Shown: positions 54,723 to 64,000 of the stretch, in pieces | Layout of the letters: every line of letters begins with the position of its first letter | Position numbering within the stretch: the stretch's first letter is position 1 | Notes under the pieces: generated by a model | Database searches by the model: none | The model's input: only the letters and a program-made list of their open reading frames with translations | Told to the model about the DNA's origin: nothing | Assembly: GCF_040869045.1 (NCBI RefSeq) | Contig: NC_090321.1 | Span: 79,331,183-79,395,182, forward strand | DNA length: 64,000 bases | From: Eurosta solidaginis | Taxonomy: Eukaryota > Arthropoda > Insecta > Diptera > Tephritidae | Direction: 5' to 3' | Position numbers and translations under genes: made by a program

Positions 54723-54725
54723 TTA

Positions 54726-55421
54726 TTTATGTAAGTTTTTCCGTTCGATCCTTTTTTTTTTATTTCTCTGCTTGACTTACCTGAGATTTTACTTTTTGGA
54801 GTTTTTGTGGTCGTGATGCTCGATTTTCAATTAAATTCGACGTAGAGTATGTATTTGTGTATAGCTAATTTAAATGCGCCAACTTCGTCCTTCTCCCCCT
54901 ACTCTCTTCCTCTACACTTTTAGCACTTAAGGAAAAACAGATTTCTACGAATCTTTTGCGTCTTGTAGTCTATTGGTTACAGTTCACATCATTGCAAAAA
55001 AGTTGAGGTGGGCACTGTAAATAAAAGAAACGGAAAGCAAGAGGTTAAAGTTGAAATAATTTTACGTAATATTTGATTGTTTAATATTTAACAAGTTGAT
55101 TTTTTACGTAAGAATGGATGCTGATATGATCACTAAAGCTCAACAGACAAGTATGCGTTTCTAACCAACCTTGAGTAGGAAGGTATCTTCAAAAAGTTCG
55201 TCGGTTGATATAACCACAATTGTCACAATTGAGACACAGAAGCTTTGGACTGCGCTAGCCACTGAAGTTCCGCTCCTCTCACATATTGATAAGAGCGATA
55301 CCGTTGAATATTCATGCGTAGATTCGTTGGATCTCCTAACTGTTAAGGTTTCGTTAGTATGGTGAGCTATAACCTTACGTACGAGAAATTCCGGCAGTAG
55401 GGAACCCTTATGCTCAAAGTA
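54726..55421. other. Unassigned; contains a minus ORF 55161-55424
   Basis: The minus frame (87 codons, TNETLTVRRSNESTHEYSTVSLLSI and so on) has no domain that I know. Its downstream end abuts the hairpin MITE, so it may be a truncated coding relic. Confidence 0.3.
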
Positions 55422-55550
55422 CACTGAAAGAAAAAGACTGGTAAAATCAACCGAATGGATAAAAATTGACAGAAATACGGGTCAATTCAACCGAAATTTC
55501 TGTCAATTTTTATCCATTCGGTTGATTTTACCAGTCTTTTTCTTTCAGTG
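55422..55550. mobile_element. 129-bp perfect-hairpin MITE with TA duplication
   Basis: The arms 55422-55476 and 55496-55550 are exact reverse complements over 55 bp, starting CACTGAAAGAAAAAGACTGG, with a 19-bp loop. TA lies on both sides (55420-55421 and 55551-55552), which fits a Tc1/mariner-type insertion. Confidence 0.92.
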
Positions 55551-55559
55551 TAGAAAATT

Positions 55560-55965
55560 GAAGACCATGACATATTGTTGTTGTTGTAGCAGTGCTTCAA
55601 CCCATCTAATGGGTGCGATCACCTACAAATTGTCATCAATATCCTTTAACGTGAGTCGAAGGAAACGAGCAGTTTCAACAGGGTTGAGTTGAAGAGACAT
55701 GGGTGTTAGAGGCGTTGGTTCCACATTACAATTGAAAAGATGGTTGCTGTTATGTGGAGACACGTTAAATGCGGAACATACATTGGGTATATAGGGGTTG
55801 ATTCTACATAAGTAAGAGTTTAACCCATTATAGTATGCAGATCCAAGTTGTGCCAAATTGACGCGCTTCTTCCTGTGCAAGTTTCTTTTCTCGACTGCGA
55901 GTTTCGGGTATTTCGAATTTACAACGGGGGCAATTATCGGCATAAGCCTATATCGCTATAGTGCG
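55560..55965 (-). pseudogene. LINE-J 3' fragment with (CAA)n tail
   Basis: The tail (TTG)n lies at 55575-55587 on the plus strand. Upstream on the minus strand, RVNLAQLGSAYYNGLNSYL, NVSPHNSNHLFNCNVEPTPL and PVETARFLRLTL match the C-terminal domain of 36448-37044. The first two Cys of the zinc knuckle are damaged (CSAF for CPAC). It is truncated at about 55965. Confidence 0.88.
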
Positions 55966-56351
55966 ATTTCTTTAGCCTGTTGCTGGAGAATATAACTTTA
56001 GCAGCAGGTATAATACCGCGGGTATACAATCTATCAGAAGACATATTGACATCCGCCAGTTCTGCATTACCTTTACTTGATAGAGATGCGCCAAAGATAG
56101 GTCTTGCAGTGAATGAAGTCAAGTCGAGTTCCTGCTTTTCTGCGCATTGGTGCTTGGCAGCCACGTCATTGTTGACAGATATTAATTCGAAACTTTGAAA
56201 AACTATATCTGTTTGGAATCCAGCATTAACAGCGAAAACAATATTAGAACAGAAATCTAATATGGAATTTCTCTCGGCAACTACATAGTGCTACTTTGAC
56301 CTGAGAAGATAATGGTAAAGTAAACTGCTCACTTATCTTGTTTGGTTGATT
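55966..56351. other. Unassigned
   Basis: Antiparallel ORFs of 72-76 codons at 55934-56198 with no motif. Confidence 0.4.
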
Positions 56352-56455
56352 TTCCGACAGGGTGGTTCGGCACAACGCCGAAACCGGTTTGTCTCAAAAC
56401 CAAATTTGAAAAGGAATGACGGAAAATTGTTCCAATATACATCACTGCTCACTCG
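56352..56455 (-). repeat. Penelope-like repeat fragment
   Basis: The reverse complement of 10627-10710: AAACCGGTTTGTCTCAAAACC, AATGACGGAAAATTGTTCC and ATATACATCACT. It carries a 6-bp hairpin TTCGGC/GCCGAA next to the AAACCGGTTT palindrome. Confidence 0.6.
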
Positions 56456-56489
56456 ACGAACAGAAATCACGCTCTCGTGGAATATTGAC

Positions 56490-56985
56490 GATGTCAAGAG
56501 ATGAGAGGATGGCTCTTAGAGTACTCGAAAGAAAAGTTTTTCGGAAGATTTATGGTCTTTCTCGGTGTGTATCGAAAGATAATTTCGACTCCTAATAAAA
56601 GAGTCATATCTTAAATATTTTATTAACAAGGACGTATATCACATATTCCGTTAATTGGGTCGTATCTCAGGGAAGGAAATCATTAGGCTAGGTCGCTATA
56701 GTGATAAGATGTATGAACGTTACGCATTGTGGCTAAAAACTCCAAAGGCTGGCTAGGCCATGTTATGAGAATAAGATATGGCGTCTCCACTTAAAGTATT
56801 CCGATCGGCAGGCGGATTTAGGAAGCAAAGGAAAGGCTGCTCACGACTGGGTTCAGAGGGACAGGTGGATGCAGATTTGAACTTTCTTGTTACTCCCAAC
56901 TGGCGTCATTTATCGCAAAACAGGGGAAGGTAGCTGGCATGTCTTGCTAGGTAAAGGCCAACATTGTCTAGGCGGTTAGGCACCA
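56490..56985 (+). pseudogene. RTE-like element, RT C-terminal region, decayed
   Basis: It reads DERMALRVLERKVFRKIYG, later a damaged LGHV segment, and then KGKAAHDWVQRDRWMQ and TGVIYRKTGEGSWHVLLGKG across stops. It is the same block as 11895-12065. Confidence 0.65.
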
Positions 56986-57014
56986 ATTTGTGTTGATGAA
57001 ACTGTGGCATGCAG

Positions 57015-57262
57015 CTTGTTTAATTTTTCTCCAAACTGGGGGACGAACATGTTTTATGCCGACTTCGGAATGTTATCTGCCAAGGCAGATGATTTTGCGG
57101 AGAAACTTCTACAAACAGAAATAAACTCGAAGAACTTTCCAAACAACTATCAGGGGGCGATCGCTTTTTAGAAAATTGTTTATACTAGTTGTCCCGTACT
57201 TAGTGGCGCGCCATTGTTTAGATAGGCCAGCACACTATCACAACATCACGGCAGCCGTCCTG
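57015..57262 (-). mobile_element. tRNA-derived SINE, diverged copy
   Basis: On the minus strand the head reads TGATGTTGTGATAGTGTGCTGGCC (A-box region, as in 62133-62400), followed by body words CGACTTCGGAATG-like and CAAGGCAGA shared with 6440-6690. The B box is eroded. Confidence 0.6.
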
Positions 57263-59318
57263 CTAAAATTGTTAACAAGGTGGGGGAAAAAATAATTCAC
57301 ACAATAACAATTTTGCACTTCCAAAAGATGCCTCAGCGTCCACATTTCCAGAAGGCAAAATACTTGTGAGGCATCCCAGCTCAATATTTTATCTCATACC
57401 GAGGCTTCCTTGAATGCGGTGGTCTACAAAGCGAAGGCGTTTCTTGGGAGAAAGTAGTTTACGCCAACAGGTATTGAGTACTTTATGGGAAACTATATAG
57501 GATCGGTCACGTGTTCCATTATAATGAACTGAATTGCTAGTGAGATTACAGCACAGAATGTCTTATGGTGCTTAAGGGTAGGATTTGTGTGCCAGAGGAT
57601 TTCCCCAACGAAGCATATATATATCGCTAAATTATTTAGGTCAATAAAAAATCGCCGAACCCATCCATCAAACTGTAAATTGCTTTTCTTTTATCTTGAT
57701 AGTCCCACAACAATAAACTGTTTGAACTGATACATTTTTAAGTAGAGCATTTCGTAAGAAGTTTTTAAATATTCGCTAAATCCTTAAGTGTTTGTTTATC
57801 AAATAAGTATGTTCGTAATACCCAATAGGGATTTCGGTACCAAAATCAATGGCTTTGAACTGACTACGACGAATGCGATCTTCAAAGACACGCAACTAAA
57901 TCAATACAATCTTAATCAGTATAATCGCGAGAACTACGAGGTTACAGCGATTTCAAGGTCTGTTGGAACAACACAAACGGATGGAATGACAAGGAACACC
58001 ACAGGAGCTGCAATTTCTCTGCCGGATTTATATACGTTTTGGTCAACCCAGAAGGTCGCTTTCAACATACAAGATATCTCAAGGTATTACTCTATATACC
58101 GTCGGATCTGAATTAACTCGCAAACTTTTTCAGCAGAAAATTGATATTGCATAGCTCTTAGAGTATTAGCAAGAGTTCAGGTCCCAAGCAGTTCAGATCT
58201 AGCCATCACTACATATGTCTGGAGAGCGTCCTAATCTTCATGTTGATGCTCAGTCTAAGGCTTAAGTTGCGTAACGAATGCTCATAGCCTGTTTCTGTTT
58301 ACATCCCCCATTTTTTAAATATTGAAACAGCTAAGGAGGATCCTTCTGCTGAAACGTCAGAAACTGGCTAACCCAAAAAGTTATATCTATCGTTACCTTG
58401 ACTTCATCTACTAATGCTGACATAAGTAATCCCATACCGCCACGCCATTCATCTTCAAAGATTCTGTAAAATTAATGGCACCACCACCGCTTTCCAATCC
58501 TAGTGCCAACTGCGCCTATTCAGTTGAATATATATGTGTAAATATGCGTAAGTACACACGTCAAACAGGCAAAGCTCCGCACCGGTAAGATCTTTAAGCA
58601 AGGACGCGAGGAAAACTACAAGTTACGACATGGTAAAATAAAATCACTCATAAGATAGAAATTCTAGTAGCTAAACTGCATGATAACCAAATATGTCACA
58701 TTGATATCCAGCAAACTAGTGTCACTTTCGTTACATCCCTAAAAACTAAATAGCAGTGTTCTTGACGTTGTACAACATTGCGTTAGCAGCCATCTCTCGG
58801 CTACTTAAAAAGCTTGTAAAGTTGGAAAAGACAAAGACGCGCAGCTGACAAATATAAACAATTGCTACAGAGAATAATACTCGCCAAAAAAGTTACTGGT
58901 TCTAAAGAAGTAACAATGGAGCAAGTTGAGCCCTCCGCGATAATCCAAATGACAACTTAATGAGCCGACACTGCCTTGCAGGCAATAAACAGTTGTTTCA
59001 TCCAACGTTGCACAACATTCGGCGTTATCTTCTTCAACTTCCTTTGAGCGTATAGCATAATTGGAATACAGTCAGCCCACATTGTAGGTAACGGTTATGA
59101 TCTACCAGCGAAACTTACGTTATGCTGGCCAAACAAAGATCAGGATACGGTTATCGTTTTGATTCTGATCTAACCAAGGTTTTCCGGTTAAACTCAATGT
59201 ACGTTTTGGGTATGGGGTTGCCGTACAACGGGAACAAACTCATCTTTCAGTAAAGTTACTTTGTTACGAGGCTTTTAAAAATGTATAGGACTGCCGTTTA
59301 ATGATCTCCACATCAGTT
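57263..59318. other. Long stretch without a recognised gene
   Basis: A 107-codon plus ORF (57788-58111; VIPNRDFGTKINGFELTTT and so on) has no motif. The part 58400-59280 has the composition of old LTR-retrotransposon or UTR sequence, but I find no partner. No tandem repeats. Confidence 0.4.
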
Positions 59319-59510
59319 GTTGTTGTTGTTGTTGTTGTTTTAGCGATAAGGTTGCTCCCCGAAGGCTTTGGAGAGTGTTATCGATGTGATGGTCCTTTGC
59401 CGGATACAGATCCGGTACGCTCCGATACAGCCCCTTGAATCTGGTATTTTAATCGCCTCTTACGACAGGCATACCTACCGCGGGTATATTCTGACCCCCT
59501 AACCCGGTGG
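59319..59510 (-). mobile_element. Short (CAA)-tailed retroelement, internally shortened, 9-bp TSD
   Basis: ACATCAGTT lies at 59310-59318 and 59511-59519. On the minus strand it keeps the 5' part (CCGCGGTAGGTATGCCTGTCG) and the 3' part (CCGGATCTGTATCCGGCAAAG, the hairpin, then AAACAACAACAAC). It lacks the central 200 bp of the 46847 copy. Confidence 0.88.
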
Positions 59511-59604
59511 ACATCAGTTCTTGAATAAATGTACCATCAAATCAAAGCAAACTGCTGCTACAACAACAACAGTGGGCATGATTTGAGATGCTCCTTAATC
59601 TTTT

Positions 59605-62013
59605 TATACCTTTCATGAAAATGAAATGGTATATTAATTTCGTCACGAAACCGAAAATTGTAAGTCCTTAAAGGAAAATAGATAGACCCACCATTAAGTA
59701 TACCGAAATAATCAGGTTGAAGAGCTGGGTTGATTTAGCCATGTCCGTCTGTCCGTCTGTCCGTCTGTCTGTTTGTATGCAAACTAGTCCCTCAATTTTT
59801 GAGATATCTTGATAAAATTTGGTGAGCAGGTGTATTTGGGTGTCCGATTAGACATTTGTCGGAACCGACCGGATCGGACCACTATAGCATATATCCTCCA
59901 TACAACCGATTTTTCAGAAAAAGGATTTTTGTAATATCTTACCCAATTTAACAGATTGAAGCTTCAAACTTCACCATATACTTTCGTATATTGCACATAT
60001 TATTGCCTGAAAAAATGTATGAGATCGGTCGTATATATAGTATATATCCCCCACAACCGATTGTTCAGATAAGGAACTTTTCGTAATTACTGCCCTATTT
60101 TAAGAGCTAGAGGCTTCAAATTTCAGCGAATGCTTACGTATATAGCATATATTGTTGTCTGAAAAAATCATAAAGATCGGTGGTATATATAGTATATATA
60201 TGGTGGTATATATAGTATATATATATAGCATATATATATATATTTTCGCAAATTTTAGCCCCATTTTAACAGCTAGAAGCTTCAAATTTCACCGAATATT
60301 TACTTATATAGCATATATTGTTGTCTGAAAAAATCATAGAGATCGGTTTTATATATAGTATATATCTCATACAACCGATTGTTCAGATAAGAAACTTTTC
60401 GCAATTTCTACCCCATTTTAACAGCTATAAGCTTCAAATTTCACCGATTGCTTACGTATATAGCATATATTGTTGTCTGAAAAAATCATAGAGATCGGTT
60501 GTATATATAGTATATATCTCATACAACCGATTGTTCAGATAAGAAACTTTTCGCAATTTCTACCCCATTTTAACAGCTAGAAGCTTCAAATTTCACTGAT
60601 TGCTTACGTATATAGCATATATTGTTGTCTGAAGATAAGAAACTTTTCGCAATTTCTACCCCATTTTAACAGCTAGAAGCTTCAAATTTCACCAACTGCT
60701 TACTTGTATAGCATATATTGATGTCTGAAAAAATCATTGAGATCGGTGGTATAAATAGTATATATCTCATACAACCGATTGTTCAGATAAGAAACTTTGC
60801 GCAATTTCTGCCCCGTTTTAACAGTTAGAAGCTTCAAATTTCACAAAATGCTTTCGTATGTAGCATATATTGTTGTCTGAAAAAATCATAGAGATCGGTG
60901 GTATATATATTATATACTTCATATAAACTGTCATATTGACCCCTTTTTTACGGCTAGAAGCTTCAAGATTCATCAAATTTCATCAAATAGTTACGTTTAC
61001 GTCATATGTTTTTGAAATACGTGATTCGTAGCCATAGTTTTTACATGCAGACCACAAAAAACGTGAAGCTTTGCATCCTCACACAGATTACCTACCTATT
61101 TTTTATTTTATATTTATCTTAAAAATCGTTTAGATATGTTCAAATTTCACCAAATGCTTACGTGTATAGCATATATTGTTGTCTGAGAAAATCATAGATA
61201 CCGGTGGTATATATAGTATATATCCCATACAACCGATTGTTCAGATAAGAAACTTTGCGCAATTTCTTCCCCATTTTAACAGTTATAAGCTTCAAATTTC
61301 ACCGATTGCTTACGTATATAGTATGTATTGTTGTGTCAAAAAATCATAGAGATCGGTGATATATATAATATATATATGATGGTATATATAGTATATATAT
61401 ATAGTATATATATATTTTTTTTACGATTTCGGCCCCATCTTAACAGCTAGAAGCTTCAAATTTCACCAACTGCTTACGTGTATAGCATATATTGATGTCT
61501 GAAAAAATCATTGAGATCGGTGGTACACATAGCATATATCTCATACAACCGATTGTTCAGATAAGAAACTTTGCGCAATTTCTGCCCCGTTTTAACAGTT
61601 AGAAGCTTCAAATTTCACAAAATGCTTACGTATATAGCATATATTGTTGTCTGAAAAAATCATAGAGATCGGTCGTATATATATTATATACTTCATATAA
61701 ACTGTCATTTTGACCCCTTTTTTACGGCTAGAATCTTCAAAATTCATCAAATTTCATCAAATAGTTACGTTTTCGTCATATATTTTTGAAATACGTGATT
61801 CGTAGTCATAGTTTTTACACGCAGACCTACCTGTTTTTTATTTTATATTTATCTTAAAAATCGTTAAGGTATGTAGATCTGTTCACTATATATTTCTTAT
61901 CTTATACATCCGATTATTCGGAGATTACGAACGGGATAAGATTATTTTTCAGCCCCATTCATGAAAGGTATGAAGTCTTCGGCACAGCCGAAGACAGTCC
62001 CGTTCTTACTTGT
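59605..62013 (+). mobile_element. HINE-B copy 1, complete second Helentron-like family
   Basis: It starts TATACCTTTCATGAAA and has the TTGATTTAGCCATGTCCGTC core with (GTCY)n at about 59735-59772. About ten units of about 160 bp (59990-61870) follow. The inverted copy TTCATGAAAGGTAT, a hairpin GTCTTCGGC/GCCGAAGAC and the end TTACTTG are flanked by T residues. Its 5' module and 3' terminus match HINE-A, while its terminal inverted repeat and tandem units are different. It encodes no protein. Confidence 0.9.
59990..61870 (+). repeat. HINE-B tandem array with a 774-bp higher-order repeat
   Basis: The base unit runs TTAACAGCTAGAAGCTTCAAA, TTTCACC, GCTTACGTATATAGCATATA, TTGTTGTCTGAAAAAATCAT, AGATCGGTGGTATATATAG and CATACAACCGATTGTTCAG. 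The segments 60660-61100 and 61440-61870 repeat as a block: GTGATTCGTA lies at 61021 and 61795, 774 bp apart. Confidence 0.85.
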
Positions 62014-62132
62014 TTTTATTTTACTTATTGATCGGGTCTGTGCATATTTGAAATTTTTCGTAAATTAAGATCATCATCATGTCATTCTGACTTTGCTCCA
62101 GCGTATCAGAGCAAAACAAGTTCTCATTCATT

Positions 62133-62400
62133 AAAATAAATAAATGTAAGCCGCGATAACCTCCAAAGATATTTTAGGCCGAGCTTCTCTTCCAATTTTC
62201 CGTCGTGCTCCTTTTAATTTGTCCTACAAGTTGGCGGGACGGGACCTACTTGCTTTATACCGACTCCGAACGGAATCGTGGCAAAAATGCGCTCGTAGTG
62301 CTTGCCAGTGCTGTTTGGAAAAATTTTCTTCTAATTGCCCGGGGCTTGAACCCAGCATCTTCGGTGTGATAGGCCGAGCACACTACCACCACACCACGGC
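62133..62400 (-). mobile_element. tRNA-derived SINE, full length, 268 bp
   Basis: On the minus strand the head is GCCGTGGTGTGGTGGTAGTG (A-box region) with a B box GGTTCAAGCCC about 50 bp into the element. A unique body and an AAATTAAAA/ATTTATTTATT-type tail follow. An 11-bp duplication TCTCATTCATT / TCTCACTCATT flanks it at 62122-62132 and 62401-62411. The plus-strand ORF 62219-62428 is a shadow. Confidence 0.87.
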
Positions 62401-62715
62401 TCTCACTCATTATAGCTTTAATTTTTAATAAAAAAGATCCTAGATTTGAATGCGTGCTGCTAATCAAGACTTGAAACCGTTTACTCGTTTGAGTTCCCAG
62501 CAGGGTGTTTTTATTCACATCCAATGCTTCTTTGAAAATAAACGCAAGGAAGTAAAAAAAAGAATTCTTGAATATTGGCAGAAGCCTTATACAGCCAATG
62601 TACATATTGCGGTGAATACGCACTACCCAAAATCCGCAATGTAAAAGAGGAAATAGCAGCAGGAAGTATAAAGAATTTATGCAAATGAGTTTGCGAAACA
62701 ATAGTTAAGGCAAAA
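62401..62715. other. Spacer with short ORFs
   Basis: 62450-62644 (plus) is a 64-codon ORF without a motif. No repeat recognised. Confidence 0.4.
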
Positions 62716-64000
62716 ACAAGTAAGGAAGGCTAAGTTCGGGTGTAACCGAACATTACATACTCAGTTGAGAGCTATGGAGACAATATAAGGGAAAATCACC
62801 ATGTAGGAAAATGAACCTAGGGTAACCCTGGAATGTGCGGTTTGTACGATATGGGTATCAAATGAAAGGTGTTAATGAATATTTTAAAAGGGCATGGGCC
62901 TTAGTTCTATAGGTGGACGCCTTTTCGATATATCGCCATAAAGGTGGACCAGGGGTGACTCTAGAATTTGTTTGTACGATATGGGTATCAAATGAAAGGT
63001 GTTAATGAGTATTTTAAAAGGGAGTGGGCCTTAGTTCTATAGGTGGACGGCTTTTCGAGATATCGCCATAAAGGTGGACCAGGGGTGCCTCTAGAATTTG
63101 TTTGTACGATATGGGTATCAAATGAAAGGTGTTAATGAGTATTTTAAAAGGGAGTGGGCCTTAGTTCTATAGGTGGACGCCTTTTCCAGATATCGCCATA
63201 AAGGTGGACCAGGGGTCGCACTAGAATTTGTTTGTACTATATGGGTATCAAATGAAAGGTGTCAATGAGTATTTTAAAAGGCAGTGGGCCTTAGTTCTAT
63301 AGGTGGACGCATTTTCGAGATATCGCCATAAAGGTGGACCAGGGGTGACTCTAGAATTTGTTTGTACGACATGGGTATCAAATGAAAGGTGTTAATGAGT
63401 ATTTTAAAATGGAGTGGGCCTTAGCTCTATAGGTGGACGCCTTTTCGGGATATTGTTATAAAGGTGGACCAGCGGTGACTCTAGAATGCGTTTATACAAT
63501 GTGGGTATCAAACGAAAGGTGTTAATTTGTATTTTAAAAGGGAGTGGGCCTTAGTTCCATGGATGGACGCCTTTTCGAGATACCGCCATAAAGGTGGACC
63601 AGGGGTCACACTAGAAATTGTTTGTACGATATGGGTATCAAATGAAAGGTGTTAATGAGTATTTTAAAAGGGAGTGGGCCTTAGTTTTATAGGTGGACGC
63701 CTTTTCGGGATATCGTTATAAAGGTGGACCAGGGGTCACACTAGAAATTGTTTGTACGATATGGGTATCAAATGAAAGGTGTTGATGAGTATTTTAAAAG
63801 GAGTGGGCCTTAGTTTTATAGGTGGACGCCTTTTCGGGATATCGTTATAAAGGTGGACCAGGGGTCACACTAGAAATTGTTTGTACGATATGGGTATCAA
63901 ATGAAAGGTGTTAATGAGTATTTTAAAAGGGAGTGGGCCTTAGTTCTATAGGTGGACGCCTTTTCGGGATATTGTTATAAAGGTAGACCAGGGTTGACTC
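62716..64000 (-). mobile_element. HINE-A copy 4, 3' part, cut by the window end
   Basis: ACAAGTAAGG, the hairpin, ACTCAGTTGAGAG and then at least nine 128-bp units, all of the TTAATGAGTATTTTAAAAGGG subtype. The last two thirds of the element lie outside the window. No frame is present. Confidence 0.93.

Overview
The window looks like a transposon-dominated, AT-rich stretch of a higher-fly (brachyceran dipteran) nuclear genome. I infer a tephritid-like fly, because DINE-1/mini-me-type Helentron derivatives, Ty3/gypsy elements, RNase H-bearing and (CAA)n-tailed non-LTR elements and many MITEs occur together. I see no complete host protein gene. The best host-gene candidate is one exon near 26.2-26.4 kb on the minus strand, so most of the window is probably intronic or intergenic.

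Layout. 1-6.4 kb: a frameshifted Ty3/gypsy pol runs into an LTR. That LTR is split by a 3.2-kb Helentron-like element (called HINE-A here) and followed 4 bp later by a solo LTR of the same family. 6.4-15 kb: old SINE, RTE-like, Jockey/LOA-like (LINE-J here), I-group and Penelope-like fragments. 15.3 kb: a tRNA-like gene with a bacterial/organellar look. 16-19.3 kb: a solo LTR, then an I-group LINE carrying a nested, poly(A)-tailed LINE that produces a chimeric ORF. 20-22.4 kb: HINE-A copy 2. 22.4-29 kb: simple repeats, the candidate exon, a HINE-A fragment, an I-group fragment, and a long inverted repeat with a 34-bp piece of RTE coding sequence inserted in one arm. 30.1-34.8 kb: a hAT element with an 8-bp TSD that contains a MITE and HINE-A copy 3. 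36.4-39.1 kb: a LINE-J with a 15-bp TSD and an internal endonuclease deletion. 40-47.3 kb: a MITE, a decayed 412-like gypsy element, I-group and LINE-J relics and a (CAA)-tailed short element. 47.4-59 kb: RTE fragments, a second Helentron-like family (HINE-B) interrupted by a MITE, hAT-like, PIF/Harbinger-like and perfect-hairpin MITEs, and a 122-bp tandem triplication. 59.6-62 kb: a complete HINE-B. 62.1-62.4 kb: a tRNA-derived SINE. 62.7-64 kb: the start of another HINE-A.

The elements mostly do not work together. The exceptions are inferred parasitic relationships: the short (CAA)-tailed element shares its 3' end with LINE-J and may borrow its machinery, and HINE-A and HINE-B share a 5' module and a 3' terminal motif, as if using the same absent Helentron. 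Several insertions can be dated relative to each other because target duplications or pre-insertion sites are preserved inside the window.
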